DNA from: Pseudomonas lini
GTDB lineage: Bacteria > Pseudomonadota > Gammaproteobacteria > Pseudomonadales > Pseudomonadaceae
Length of the DNA: 64,000 nucleotides
Direction of reading: 5' to 3'
Assembly (NCBI RefSeq): GCF_964063345.1
Contig: NZ_OZ061318.1
Span: 1,612,001-1,676,000, forward strand
In this document: one piece after another, positions 52,253 through 62,998 of the stretch
Layout: each line of letters begins with the position of its first letter
Position numbering within the stretch: the stretch's first letter is position 1
The notes under the pieces: generated by a model
What the model was told of the DNA's origin: nothing
The model's input: only the letters and a program-made list of their open reading frames with translations
Databases searched by the model: none
Made by a program: the position numbers and the translations under genes

Positions 52253-55200
52253 TTAACGCTTCCTCTTGGATTTGCGCCAACAACAAAGCCGTTGTCGCCA
52301 ACAGTCACAGCAATACGTTGCTGTTGACCATTAATAGTTAACTCATAAATTGGGCGCCCTGCTCCAGAGCCTTGATAACCAATGAGTTTCCCCTCAGAAA
52401 CAGCCTTCATTACCACGCCCGGAATCTGAGCCTCAGACACGCCCATCTGAGCGAATTGGCTACCGTGCTCCTCAATAATATGCTGCAATCCTGCTTTTGA
52501 GTTTCCAGTCTCTAGAAATACAACTTTCCCGCTAGAACTGCGAGCCGTCGCAATGACATTCTCTGGGGTAAATTTCACGCCATTAGCAATTAGCTCATCA
52601 AGCAAAGAAGTGTTCAACGTGCCTTTTGCACCTAGCGCAATCCCCGCTCCTATACTGAGGAACTCCCCGGCTATGAATGCGCCCCAGGCCTTGACGAACT
52701 CATTAGCAGGCTGGACACCAGCAAATCCTTCTCCTTGAGCGAGCGCAAGCTGTGCATTGGCTATTTCTTCAGCTGTGGCTCCCTGTCCTTGCATGTATTC
52801 GACAAGGGAGGTTGCCGCTTGCCCATATTCAGACAAGCCTGGAGGCAGGTGCTCCCCAAAGTTGTACTGCGTGCCGGTTTGCGCAACCCACGCTCCTGTT
52901 TGCAACTTGTCGGTATCGGCATCAGGGTCTTGAACAGCAGTCGTCAGCACCCCGATCAGTTGCGAGTTCATCAGCAACAGTCGATCCCTATCCGCTTTCG
53001 ACATCCCGGCATAGACCGAAGCCAAACCGTCGACCAGGGCTTCGTTCACCCCTGCCGCCAACGCGCCCGTTTTGAAATCACCACCAGCAGCGAGCGAGGC
53101 CAAGCCACCCATCACCGCATGCAGACCGATTTTGGCGAGCCCACCGTCTGGCAAACCGTTCTGAAGACCGATATCACCCACTAGGTTGAAACCATAGGCA
53201 GCAAACGCATTCACCAGACTGCTTTGCAAGGCATCGCCAAGGCTGCCGTCGCGACCCAATGCTTTATTGAGCAGCGCAGAGGTGGTGTTTTGCAGGGCCT
53301 GGTTCGCAGTGAACTGGGCGATGCCTTCCAGGCTGCTCAACCCGCCGGAATTGGAAACTACGACCTTGCCCGTATTAGCTAAAGCCCCGTTGGTGGAGTC
53401 AGTCAACGCAGTGCCTGGATCTGTGCTGGTACTGGTCCAATCGTTGAACAGACCGGAGGTAAAACCCGCCACTGCCCCAGCAACGATGTAGTTTTTCATG
53501 CTGTCGGCGCTGAAGACTTCTTTGACCACCGCGCCAAGATTGCCTTTATTGTTGATGGTACTGACCGTGGCCGTGCTGGCTGCGGAGGTGAGCACGGCAG
53601 TGAGGGCAGCGTTCGCCCAACCAGCGGCGACCGCTTGCGTCGTTGCGGTCGCTGCAGCGCCGGCTGCGAATGCGCTGCCCGCCCCTGCGTTTGCGGCAGA
53701 AGCCACGAAACCGGAGGCTGCACCGGCCGTGAAGTAGGTGACGATGATGATGATAATGATCATCGCCGGACCACCCAGCCCGGAATGGCTTTCATCCCAG
53801 CTGTCATGCAGCTCTTTAACCCGGCGCCAATCCACGTCGCCCCGCGCTTCAGCGTCTTTGAGCCAGGCCATGCTCGGGTCAGCTTGCACCATGGCATCGA
53901 TCGCCTGGCTCACGCTTTGTTGGTTGATGTCTTTGATATCGATGTGTAACCCATCAACCGCTTTGATGAGCGTCTGGCCCTTGGCAATCAGCTGGCTTTG
54001 CCGCAGCGTTTCATCGAACTGGCCCTTGCTCTCCATACTGGTCCACGCCGAGCTATTGCTGCTCTTGTCGTGGCTCTCCTGGTGGGAGTCTTTCACCGCC
54101 TCAAAGGTGATCGCCCCACCGCTGTCGAGAATGATGTCCTTACCACTCTCCAGCTTCGCCACCTGATACCGCTGATCCCCACCGCTGACCAACGTCAGGT
54201 TGCCTCCGGTGGTGATTGCACTGCCGATGTTTTTCACATCGGTGACTTCATCGCGCTGGGTTTTCTCGGCGCCGAAGCCGCCCTTTTTCTTCATGTCATA
54301 CAGCGTGTAGTCGCGGTCTTGCGCCGCCAGCAGCTCGAGCTTGTCACCGGCCACCAGATAAGCCTCATCCCCGGCGGTGACCTTGCTCGAGATCAGCGTC
54401 AAATCCTTGCCCGCCTTCAGGGCAACGCTGCCCCCCGCAGTGATTTCCGTGGACACCTGACTGACGTGGTCTTCCTGCTTGGTGACTGTCTTGGTTTTTT
54501 CGTACGAGTGCTGTTCATCCGCCGCCGAGGCCAGCGTCAGGTTGTTTACGGCAGCCATGGCGATGTCGCCTTGGGCATCGATCTGACTGGCAATGGCGCT
54601 CAGGTCGCGGCCAGCGGTAATGGTCATGTCGCGACCCGCGGACACGTGCGAGCCAAGCTGCGTCACCGACGCATCGTTATGATCCCGACCATCGGTGATG
54701 CTGTTGGCCGTCTGCGCCGACACGATGTTTACGTCCCGACCCGCTTTAATCGTCAGCTCACCCCGGCTGTTGAGCACGCTGCCGATGGTATTGAAATCGC
54801 GCCCGGCACCGATGGTCAGGCTGTTGGCCGCTTCGATTCGTGCCGCGCTGTCGGCAAAGTCTTGGGACCAGGACCATTGGCCGTTCTGGTCGTCGTAACT
54901 GCTGACGGTGCGTTCGTTGATCACGTCGCCTCGGGTGGTGCTGAGCTCGACGTCCCGACCGGCGATGATGCCGCCGGCCTTGTTGGTCAGATCGTTGCCG
55001 GCCTTGAGCGTCAGCCGTTCACCGGCTTCCACCAGGCCGCTGTTGACCAGGTCGTTAGTGGCGGTGGCCGACAGGTTGTTGGCGGCGCGCAAGGTGCCTG
55101 CGTTGTTCAGGTCCTTGCCGGCGATCAGGGTGATGTCGTTGCCGGCAATCAACGCGCCATTGGGGGCCAGGCGGTTGTTGGCATTGGCCAGGTAGAGCAC

Positions 55201-58200
55201 CGGCACCAGCACCTGCTCACCGTTCACTTCGGCGTTTTCCATCCAGACAATGTCGTGGGTCAGGGCCGCGACCTGTTCGGAAGTCAGGCTGACGCCCAGC
55301 GCCAGGTTGAGTGCCTGTTTGCTGGCGACGGCGTTGTTCATCAGGTATTTGAACAAGCCTTCGTCGCTGGTCTGGCCGTCGATGAAGCGTTGACCGGTGC
55401 GGGCCACCACGGCCTGTTGCACCAGACGTTGTTCGAAGAGGCCATCGCCCAGGCGTTTGGCACTTTGATCCGGGTCGTAACCGAGCTCGTTCAGCAGGTA
55501 GTCCGAACTCATGAATTGCTTGAGGTCGGTGAGCACCGGGTTGGTTTCGATCAGGTATTTCTGCGGTTTGGACGGAGCGCTGCTGGTCGGCAAGCCCTGG
55601 ACACGGTTGATCGTGACGGCGCTGCTGGCCGGTACCGTTTGCTGTCGCTGCGTCGGGGTGATGCTGGCACTGCCCATGATCCAGCTCTGCGGACCGTTGT
55701 TGGCGGCGCCGGAGGTGCTGCCTTGCGTGCTGAGGCGGAACAGGCCGTTTGTACCTTGCGGCAACACGAAGCCTGGCAGTGTCAGGGGATCGACCCGTTG
55801 TTGGGCCAGGTCCGGCGGGAGTTGGCTGTTGAGGTGGACTATGAACGGGGTGGTCGCACGTGGGGTGCCGGTGTCGTCCACCTTGCTGTCGTTGGTAACG
55901 ATGGGCGCGTTGACCGTTTGCACGCTGTTGTTGAAAGAAGTCGAAGCATTGATGGTGGTATTGCCGCCGGACTGAATAACGGCGTTGATGCTTTTACCCG
56001 TGCTGGCGGTTTGCGTGGCCGAGAAAACCCCATATTTGGTGACCGCTTCAGGCACCGGCAGGTTTTTCGACGGGTCGTAATCAGGGTTGAGCTCGGTGCT
56101 TAGTCCGCTCTCCTGTTGGTAGAAGTAACCGCCATCGGCCCTCCGGTATAACGGCACGTATTTAGCGCTGTATTTGTTGTACTCATTGACCGCTCCGCCC
56201 GGATCGATCAACCCCAGGTAGATGCTTCCCGGCTCCTGGTCAGCGGGGTTTTTATAGTTGCTGCGATAGGTAATGGTCTCCAGGTTCCCCCCTTCATTCT
56301 TGAACGTGTCGACCGTGATCTTGATGTCTTTGGCGGCCGACACTGAACTGTATTGATTGAGGAAGCTCGACCCGGAGACATCGAGGTTGCCCCCGGACGT
56401 CAGGAAGGCAGACGGCGAGTCTTTATCGACCGTGCGTTCATACACTTCAGTGATGTAGTACCAGACGTTCCACTCGTCGGAGCAATGGCTGCAGCTGTGG
56501 GTGATAGTGCCATTCACCCGTTGCTCGGTGAGGGTCAGCACGTCCCTGCGGTTGCTGATCGAAGTTGCCAGCAAACGCATGTCACCGGCGCTTTCCAGGC
56601 TGCCGGAGATGTTTTCGATAACGTCTGCCCGCTCGCCCGCCGCGTTCCGGGAGACGGTCAAATCACCCAGGCTGTAAATGTCGCCATAGTTATTCGTCAG
56701 CGTATTGCTGCGCAGCTGCATGTCCGCGCCGCTGAAAATCAAGCCCTGCTGATTGAGCAATTGCGCAGCGTTAACCGTAAGGTCTTGCGCACTTCCCACC
56801 GTGCCGTAGTTGCTGAGGGATGCCGTATTGAGCAGCAGATCGTCATTTGACGTTATCCGCCCAGCGTTGATGATCGGGCCGGAGACATTGATATCTGTCG
56901 GCCCGCCGCCGGCAATTCGGCCCGCTTCGGACAGATTCAGACTGGTCGCGTTGAGCGAAAGACTACCCAGGCTGGTGACTCGACCTGCACCGGTATAGGC
57001 ACCACTGAGGTTTAGCTGCAGGGTGCCGTCACTGGCAATTAGCCCATCGTTGTACCAATTGCCGCCAGTCCCAACGAAGCTGTCAGAGGCCAGCAGTTGC
57101 CCACTCGCGGTCTGGCTGAAATTGTTGACATTGACGTTCAGGCGCCCGGCCTGGATGACGTCGCTGTTGGTCCAGCTATTGGCGTTGAGGGTCAGGTCGC
57201 CGCGGGTGACGATGCTGCCGCCGGCGCCGGTGACGTTGGCGGTGGAAATGTCGAAGGTGCCATTGCCCACGTGCAGCAGACTGCCGCCACCGTTGAGAAA
57301 ACTGCCCACGGCCAGGGTCAGGTCGGTGTTGGCGCTTTCCAGGGTGCCGTTGCGGTTGTCGAACAGGCCACCGATCTGGAAGCTGGTTTTGCCACTGTCG
57401 CCGAGGGCGCGCAGTTGGCCGGTCTGGTTGTCGAGGCTAGCGGCCTTGATCGACAGAGTGCTGTCGCTCTCGATGATGCCCAGTCGATTATTCAGGGCGC
57501 CGCTGAGGTTGAGGTCGATCTGTTGACCGGCGATCTGGCCATCGTTGTCGCCGCTGTTGTCAAAGTTGTTGCCGGTGACGTTGATCTTGCCTTTGGCATA
57601 GAGGCCGCCGTTGCGGTTGTCGAAGTTGCCGGTGGCGATGATCGCGTCACCGCTTTGCGCAGCGATACGGCCGCCATAGTTGTCAATACCGGCCAGCGCA
57701 GTCAGGTTCAGGCGCTGGGCCTGGGTGACGCCGCTGCGGCGGTTATTGTTCAGGTCATAACCGTTTTTCAGCACGCCGGTCAGGTTGGCCGTGAACGCTG
57801 CTTGCAGGCTGGCGAGCACGCCGCCGCGGTTATCGAGGTTGGTGGCCTTGATGGACAGGTCACCGTCCTTTGCGACGATGCGGCCGCTCTGGTTGTCGAT
57901 ATCACCGCCGATGGTGAGGTTCAAGGCCCCTTGGCTTTGCAGGCTACCTTTGGCGTTAGCGAGGCTGGCGGCCTGGATTTGCAGGTCGCCATTCTGGCTG
58001 TAGATCTGGCCGTCGGCGCTGTTCTGAAGCATACCGGCCGTGGTGATGGTCAGTAGATCGTTGGCTGCGATGGTGCCGAGATTGCGGTTGTCCACGCCAC
58101 CGGTGAGCAGCGTCATCAAACCTTGGCTGGAGAGTTGGCCACCCTGGCTATTGATTTGCGTGGCGCGCTGCACCAGTAGCGGGCCGGCGCTGGCCAGTTT

Positions 58201-61200
58201 GCCTTTGGTGTTGGTCAAGGCGCCGAGCAGGTCCAGGGTCACGGCAGCGTTGCCGATCAGATTGCCGCCGGTGTTATCCAGTGTGGTGCCGGTGAAACTG
58301 AGGTTCTGTTTTGCGTTGACCGTGCCGCCGGCGTTACCCAAGGTCATGGCCTGCATGGCTAGCGTCGCACCGCTGTCAATCAAACCGCCTTGGGCGTTGT
58401 TCAACAGACCGCTGATAGTCAGGGTCTGGGCGCCGCCACTGGAGAGGATGCCGCCATTACTGTTGTCCAGGCTCGCTGCGTTGACGCTCAAGGTTTTCTG
58501 GCTGACCAGCGCACCTTCGCCACTGTTGAGAAGTGCACCGCTGACGCTGACGGCCACATCGGCGTCATGACTCGACAGCGTGCCTTTGTTGCGGTTGTCC
58601 AGGCTGTTGCCGGTGAGGCTCAGGCCTTGCCAGCCAGAGATCAGGCCTCCCTGGTTGAGTACCGTGTCGGCGTTGACCGTCAGCAGGTTGCTGCTGATCA
58701 GTTTGCCGTCACTGTTATTCAGGGCGCGGGCCGTCAGATCGAGGCTTTGGCTGCTGGAGATTTCGCCGTTCTGGTTGTTCAGGTCGCGCAGGTGCTGAAG
58801 GCTCAGCAAGCCTGCGGTGGTGATCAGCCCGCCGCTGTTGTTCAGGTCCCCGGTGGCCGCCCCGAAATCGATGGCAATGGCGCTGCCCAGCAAAGAACCG
58901 TTCTGGTTATTCAGGCCGCTGCTGTTGATCGTCAGGCTGGTGGTGGCGTTGATCAGCCCCTGGTTCTGGTTAGTCAACAGCCCGTCGATGTTCAGGTCGA
59001 GGTTGGCACGGCTGGTCAGCGTGCCGCCGCTGTTGTCCAGGCTGGCGGCTTTGACGTCGAGTGCCGCGGCGGCGATCAGACCTTTGAGGTTGGTCAGCGC
59101 CTGATCGATGCGCAGGGTCAGGTTCTGAATGCTCAGCAGTTTGCCGTTGCTGTTGTCCAGGTTCTGCGCGGCCAGTGTGAAGGCCTCGGCGCTGGAGATT
59201 TCACCGTTTTGGTTGTTGACGTCCTTGAGGTTTTTCAACATCAGCAACGGCGCGTTGATCAGCCCGTTCAGGTTGTTCAATTGGCCCTGGTTCAAGTCCA
59301 GGCTCAGGGAGGTTTTGCTGAACAGTTGACCGCCCTGCTGATCAAACCCGGTGACACTGCCTGTCAGGGCTTTATCGCTGGCGATTCGGCTGGCAACACC
59401 GTTGCTGACCTGGGTCGCGGTCAGGTCGAGCGTATCGCCGCCGATCAATTGCCCGCCCTGAGTGTTGTCGAACGTACCGGTCGTAACGGTGGTCGCGCTT
59501 TTGCCGCTGATCAGGCCGTTCTGGCGGTTGTTCAGGCTTGCGCTTTTGAGGGTCAAGCGGCTATCGGTGGTGATCGAACCGTCCTGATTGTTCAGCATTC
59601 CCGTGGTGGTCAGCGCCAGCGCGCCCGCGCTCGACAAGCTGCCGCGGGTGCTGTCGAGGCTGGCCGCGTTGACCGTCAGAGTGCCTTCACTGCTGATCAG
59701 GCCTTCGACGTTGCTCAAAGCGTTGTCGAGGCGAATGTTCAGCCCGCGCTGAGCGACAAGACTGCCATCGTTGTTATCCAGACTCTGGCCCGCAACTGTG
59801 GTGATGCCAGTGCTCGATACCTCGCCATTGCGGTTGTTCAGATGTCCAAGGGTGGCGTTGAGATTACCGGTACTGGTGATCAGACCGTTGCTGTTGAGGA
59901 CCTGATTGGCCGTTAGATTGAGGTTGCCCTTGCTCAACACTCGGCCGTTGTTCTGGTTGTCCAGGGTCCCGGCGGTAATGTTGGTGGTTAGCGCAGCGCT
60001 CAGCGTGCCGTTCTGATTGTTCAGAGTCTGGCGGGTGTTGACCGTCAGGGTGCGGCTGGCCACCACAGTCTTGCCGATGTTGTTGAGGTTCTGTGCATTC
60101 AGGCTCACATCACCCGTGGCGTTGCGGCTGGTGTCGGCGTTGACCCCTGCTTCGATGATGCCGTTGTTGGACAGCACACCGCCGGCACTCAGCGCGATGC
60201 TGTCGCGGGCAACAAGGGTTTGCTGGTTGGTCAGGTTGCCTTGGGTTTGCACGTTCAGCGCCGTGCCGGCGTAGACCGGTCCCTGGGCGTCGAGACTGAC
60301 GGCTTTGACGTTCACAGCCCCCGTAGCAGAAGTCTGCGCGAGGCTGAGATGCCCATTGGCATCCAGTTGAATATCTCCGCCGCTGGCCGCCAGGTTACCG
60401 TCGAGTTTCACCCCGACCCCGGCCTCCGTACCCACCAGTTTGATCGCTCCGGCGTACATGCCGCCTAATGCCGAGGAATCGATGGCCAGTTGTGGTTTGG
60501 CGCTGCCGTCATCGGCACGGGCGGTGGCGTTGAGACTGTCGGCGTTGACGTCGTTACGGCCGGCGATAATGGTCAGGTTTTTCGCCTGAATCTCGGCGTT
60601 GATCTTGGCGCTGCGGGTGATTATTTCGAAGCGGTCGACGTTGTTGGCGTTCAGCCCTGCACCGTCGATGGCAACGCTGCCCTGATCGACCTGGAAGCGA
60701 TCCAGCCGACCGTTGTCCAGCACCGGTTTGCCGGTGGTCAGCGTCACACGCGGGGTGTTGATGAAGCCGCAACCGTTGCAGCTGATGCCATAAGGGTTGG
60801 CGACGATGACCCGTGCCGACTGCCCCGCCACTTCGGTGTAACCGCGCAACTGGCTGGGGCTGCCGCCGACCACTTCGTTGAGGATGGTTTGTGCCGCAAT
60901 ACGATTGGTCATATTCGGGTTGCCGACGATGATCCCGCCTAGCTGCGTCGCGCCGGTCTGGTTGGCGACGTTGTTGAGGATCACGCCCTGGGTGCCGACG
61001 TTGTAATCGTGAAACTGGTTATGCGACAGGCCCGCGCCGTTGGGCGTGGCGATCTGGATAATCGGCACCCCATTGCCGGCCTGACCGAGACTGGAGCCCG
61101 GCGAGGCCACCACAATCCCGTCTGCCTGCGCCCACATCGGCTGCCAGAACATGACGTTGGCCAACAGAAACGCCAACCCTCGCTTGGGCATGCCCCAGAA

Positions 61201-61266
61201 GTGTTCGCGGGTTTTCAGGTCCGCAGAAGGCTGGCGCGCGAGGAAGGCGTAGTGGCGAACATCCAT
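52249..61266 (-). CDS. cdiA: CdiA-type contact-dependent inhibition exoprotein with C-terminal toxin
   Basis: ATG 61266 (MDVRHYAFLARQPSADL) gives 3,005 residues; the start is 25 bp after the CdiB stop. An extended signal peptide ends at AQADG, followed by the TPS secretion domain (about 50-310; NRIAAQTILNEVVGG, VIVANPYGISCNGCGFINTPRVTLTTGK). Several hundred residues of filamentous haemagglutinin repeats follow (LDNSNGKLLS type) to about 1,450. A less repetitive segment near 1,530-1,750 (with CSHCSDEWNVWYY) may contain the receptor-binding part. Haemagglutinin repeats (GSVALKAGKDLTLISSK) and a DUF637-like region come next (about 2,500-2,760). After QTGTQYNFGEHL near 2,800 comes a variable end of about 200 residues. 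The final 100 (LQHIIEEHGSQFAQMG, GAGRPIYELTINGQQQRIAV, VVGANPRGSVK) look like a small RNase-type toxin. No VENN motif is visible. Confidence 0.93.
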   Translation of the reverse strand: MDVRHYAFLARQPSADLKTREHFWGMPKRGLAFLLANVMFWQPMWAQADGIVVASPGSSLGQAGNGVPIIQIATPNGAGLSHNQFHDYNVGTQGVILNNVANQTGATQLGGIIVGNPNMTNRIAAQTILNEVVGGSPSQLRGYTEVAGQSARVIVANPYGISCNGCGFINTPRVTLTTGKPVLDNGRLDRFQVDQGSVAIDGAGLNANNVDRFEIITRSAKINAEIQAKNLTIIAGRNDVNADSLNATARADDGSAKPQLAIDSSALGGMYAGAIKLVGTEAGVGVKLDGNLAASGGDIQLDANGHLSLAQTSATGAVNVKAVSLDAQGPVYAGTALNVQTQGNLTNQQTLVARDSIALSAGGVLSNNGIIEAGVNADTSRNATGDVSLNAQNLNNIGKTVVASRTLTVNTRQTLNNQNGTLSAALTTNITAGTLDNQNNGRVLSKGNLNLTANQVLNSNGLITSTGNLNATLGHLNNRNGEVSSTGITTVAGQSLDNNDGSLVAQRGLNIRLDNALSNVEGLISSEGTLTVNAASLDSTRGSLSSAGALALTTTGMLNNQDGSITTDSRLTLKSASLNNRQNGLISGKSATTVTTGTFDNTQGGQLIGGDTLDLTATQVSNGVASRIASDKALTGSVTGFDQQGGQLFSKTSLSLDLNQGQLNNLNGLINAPLLMLKNLKDVNNQNGEISSAEAFTLAAQNLDNSNGKLLSIQNLTLRIDQALTNLKGLIAAAALDVKAASLDNSGGTLTSRANLDLNIDGLLTNQNQGLINATTSLTINSSGLNNQNGSLLGSAIAIDFGAATGDLNNSGGLITTAGLLSLQHLRDLNNQNGEISSSQSLDLTARALNNSDGKLISSNLLTVNADTVLNQGGLISGWQGLSLTGNSLDNRNKGTLSSHDADVAVSVSGALLNSGEGALVSQKTLSVNAASLDNSNGGILSSGGAQTLTISGLLNNAQGGLIDSGATLAMQAMTLGNAGGTVNAKQNLSFTGTTLDNTGGNLIGNAAVTLDLLGALTNTKGKLASAGPLLVQRATQINSQGGQLSSQGLMTLLTGGVDNRNLGTIAANDLLTITTAGMLQNSADGQIYSQNGDLQIQAASLANAKGSLQSQGALNLTIGGDIDNQSGRIVAKDGDLSIKATNLDNRGGVLASLQAAFTANLTGVLKNGYDLNNNRRSGVTQAQRLNLTALAGIDNYGGRIAAQSGDAIIATGNFDNRNGGLYAKGKINVTGNNFDNSGDNDGQIAGQQIDLNLSGALNNRLGIIESDSTLSIKAASLDNQTGQLRALGDSGKTSFQIGGLFDNRNGTLESANTDLTLAVGSFLNGGGSLLHVGNGTFDISTANVTGAGGSIVTRGDLTLNANSWTNSDVIQAGRLNVNVNNFSQTASGQLLASDSFVGTGGNWYNDGLIASDGTLQLNLSGAYTGAGRVTSLGSLSLNATSLNLSEAGRIAGGGPTDINVSGPIINAGRITSNDDLLLNTASLSNYGTVGSAQDLTVNAAQLLNQQGLIFSGADMQLRSNTLTNNYGDIYSLGDLTVSRNAAGERADVIENISGSLESAGDMRLLATSISNRRDVLTLTEQRVNGTITHSCSHCSDEWNVWYYITEVYERTVDKDSPSAFLTSGGNLDVSGSSFLNQYSSVSAAKDIKITVDTFKNEGGNLETITYRSNYKNPADQEPGSIYLGLIDPGGAVNEYNKYSAKYVPLYRRADGGYFYQQESGLSTELNPDYDPSKNLPVPEAVTKYGVFSATQTASTGKSINAVIQSGGNTTINASTSFNNSVQTVNAPIVTNDSKVDDTGTPRATTPFIVHLNSQLPPDLAQQRVDPLTLPGFVLPQGTNGLFRLSTQGSTSGAANNGPQSWIMGSASITPTQRQQTVPASSAVTINRVQGLPTSSAPSKPQKYLIETNPVLTDLKQFMSSDYLLNELGYDPDQSAKRLGDGLFEQRLVQQAVVARTGQRFIDGQTSDEGLFKYLMNNAVASKQALNLALGVSLTSEQVAALTHDIVWMENAEVNGEQVLVPVLYLANANNRLAPNGALIAGNDITLIAGKDLNNAGTLRAANNLSATATNDLVNSGLVEAGERLTLKAGNDLTNKAGGIIAGRDVELSTTRGDVINERTVSSYDDQNGQWSWSQDFADSAARIEAANSLTIGAGRDFNTIGSVLNSRGELTIKAGRDVNIVSAQTANSITDGRDHNDASVTQLGSHVSAGRDMTITAGRDLSAIASQIDAQGDIAMAAVNNLTLASAADEQHSYEKTKTVTKQEDHVSQVSTEITAGGSVALKAGKDLTLISSKVTAGDEAYLVAGDKLELLAAQDRDYTLYDMKKKGGFGAEKTQRDEVTDVKNIGSAITTGGNLTLVSGGDQRYQVAKLESGKDIILDSGGAITFEAVKDSHQESHDKSSNSSAWTSMESKGQFDETLRQSQLIAKGQTLIKAVDGLHIDIKDINQQSVSQAIDAMVQADPSMAWLKDAEARGDVDWRRVKELHDSWDESHSGLGGPAMIIIIIIVTYFTAGAASGFVASAANAGAGSAFAAGAAATATTQAVAAGWANAALTAVLTSAASTATVSTINNKGNLGAVVKEVFSADSMKNYIVAGAVAGFTSGLFNDWTSTSTDPGTALTDSTNGALANTGKVVVSNSGGLSSLEGIAQFTANQALQNTTSALLNKALGRDGSLGDALQSSLVNAFAAYGFNLVGDIGLQNGLPDGGLAKIGLHAVMGGLASLAAGGDFKTGALAAGVNEALVDGLASVYAGMSKADRDRLLLMNSQLIGVLTTAVQDPDADTDKLQTGAWVAQTGTQYNFGEHLPPGLSEYGQAATSLVEYMQGQGATAEEIANAQLALAQGEGFAGVQPANEFVKAWGAFIAGEFLSIGAGIALGAKGTLNTSLLDELIANGVKFTPENVIATARSSSGKVVFLETGNSKAGLQHIIEEHGSQFAQMGVSEAQIPGVVMKAVSEGKLIGYQGSGAGRPIYELTINGQQQRIAVTVGDNGFVVGANPRGSVK

Positions 61267-61291
61267 GATTTGAATCTCGTTAAAGCGGAAT

Positions 61292-62998
61292 TTAGAGGAA
61301 GAAATCCACGCGAAAATAGATCGGCGCTTCACGCTCGGTCAGGGTGTCCGGGCGTTCCAGGGAGTGAGCAAAGGTCACGCTGGCGGCCAGGTGCTGACCA
61401 CGGGCAAACAACTCCACCGAGTTGCTGGACATGCGCCCGTGCTGATCGCCGTTGTAGCGATCGCCACGGATCACACCCTGGTCGTAACCGAGGCTGGTGC
61501 CGTATTCGGCGAACACCGGGCGCAGCCATTCCAGGGCCACCGGACGGCTCCAGCGCAAGTCGTTGCGCCAGTAGCCGCCGCTGTCGCCAGACAAGGATTG
61601 ATCTTTGTAACCACGGATCGACGACTGCCCACCGAGGCTGGTGCGCTGCGGGCTGAACAGCACATCTTCGCTGCGCTGGCCGGTCATCAGGCTGCTGAAA
61701 CTGAACGACTCGCCCCACAGTTTGAACGGCTGCAAATAACTCGCGGTGGCGGTGTATTTGCGGTAACGCGCGTCCGGCTCGCCGGGGCCCGGGTGCCCGT
61801 TGCCCTGAGCGTCGAACGCGCCGATGCCTTCCTGCATCCCCAGGTCGAGGTTGACGAACGCGCTGCCGACCCGCCGACCGTGGTTGATGCCGAACTGTGC
61901 TTCGCTGATGCGATTGCTGCTCAGCTTGAGCTTGCTGTCTTCGATGAAATTGTTGGTGCGCAGGTACGAGAGACCGGTACTGAGAGAGGTCTTGCTTACG
62001 GCATCGCGATGGATCACCCGCTCGGCATGCAGTTGATGATTTTCACTGTCGCCGGTCTGCTTGAAATTGAAACCGTTGGCCTGCGCTTGCGAGCGGTATT
62101 CGCTCTGGCTGTAGGTGTAACTGAAATTCCACCAGCCCCACGGTAGGCTGTAATTGAGCATCGCGTTGTTGGAGGTGTGCTGGTGATCGGTCATCGCATC
62201 GTGACCGCCACGCAACATCAATTGATCAGCCAGGCCGAGCGGGCTGTCCCAATCAAATGTCGTGCCCCACTGCTGCTCGCCGGTGCTGCGCTGGCCGTCA
62301 TTACTACGGGACAACCCGGCGCGCCAAGGCTTCTGCGGCGTGTTCTTGACCAACACTTCGCTGCCACCAACGTTCTTGCCCGGCGACAATTCCATCTGCG
62401 CCTGATTCGACGGCAAGCGATTCAGCTGATCGACCATCTGCTCGATTTCCCGCAGATTGACCAGGTCACCGCTCCTGCCGGGGAAAGCCATCCCCAACTC
62501 ACGGTCTGACAGCTTGCTGCCTTCCGCGCCCTTCACCCCTTCCAGCCGGCCCTCGACCACCAGCACTTTCAGATGCCCACCGGACAAATCCTGCTGCGGC
62601 AAGTACGCGCGGCTGGTGACCAGGCCTTTCTCGATGTAGTAATTGGTAATCACTTTCAGCAGTTCGTTGAGCTGCGTGACACCCAGGCACTGGGCGATAT
62701 AAGGCTTGAGCAGGCGATTTTTCTCGCTGTCCGAGAGACTGTCGGCGCCTTTGAGTTCGATGTCCTTGATGGGGAAGCAACGCGCGTCGGCGGGGGCCGT
62801 CGGTTGCGTGGGTTTGGCTTCCTTGCCGGGTAATTCCTTGAGTTCCTCGAGACGCCGACGCTGCTCTTCGAGCAAGCGATCCTGACGTTCGCGGATCAGA
62901 TCGGTTTCACCGGGGGTGGGGGCGGCGTGAGCAAGATTTAGCGGAGAGAGGCACAGCAAAGCCAGGCACAACCTCGCCACGAGGGCGGGTGGGTACAT
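61292..62998 (-). CDS. cdiB: CdiB-type two-partner secretion transporter
   Basis: 568 residues with signal peptide (ALVARLCLALLCLSPLNLAHA) and ATG 62998 after AAGGG. An N-terminal plug helix region (ETDLIRERQDRLLEEQRRRLEELKEL) is followed by the POTRA_2 domain (CFPIKDIELKGADSLSDSEKNRLLKPYIAQCLG) and a 16-strand barrel (ShlB family) with SSIRGYKDQSLSGDSGGYWRNDLRW, the conserved lid-lock region near residue 455, and an ending VDFFL with terminal hydrophobic residue. It translocates CdiA across the outer membrane. First gene of the minus-strand cdi operon. Confidence 0.95.
   Translation of the reverse strand: MYPPALVARLCLALLCLSPLNLAHAAPTPGETDLIRERQDRLLEEQRRRLEELKELPGKEAKPTQPTAPADARCFPIKDIELKGADSLSDSEKNRLLKPYIAQCLGVTQLNELLKVITNYYIEKGLVTSRAYLPQQDLSGGHLKVLVVEGRLEGVKGAEGSKLSDRELGMAFPGRSGDLVNLREIEQMVDQLNRLPSNQAQMELSPGKNVGGSEVLVKNTPQKPWRAGLSRSNDGQRSTGEQQWGTTFDWDSPLGLADQLMLRGGHDAMTDHQHTSNNAMLNYSLPWGWWNFSYTYSQSEYRSQAQANGFNFKQTGDSENHQLHAERVIHRDAVSKTSLSTGLSYLRTNNFIEDSKLKLSSNRISEAQFGINHGRRVGSAFVNLDLGMQEGIGAFDAQGNGHPGPGEPDARYRKYTATASYLQPFKLWGESFSFSSLMTGQRSEDVLFSPQRTSLGGQSSIRGYKDQSLSGDSGGYWRNDLRWSRPVALEWLRPVFAEYGTSLGYDQGVIRGDRYNGDQHGRMSSNSVELFARGQHLAASVTFAHSLERPDTLTEREAPIYFRVDFFL

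Noticed and set aside
53998..56103. Long open frame of 701 codons on the plus strand within cdiA
   Set aside because: Antisense to the haemagglutinin repeats, no start signal and no domain pattern.
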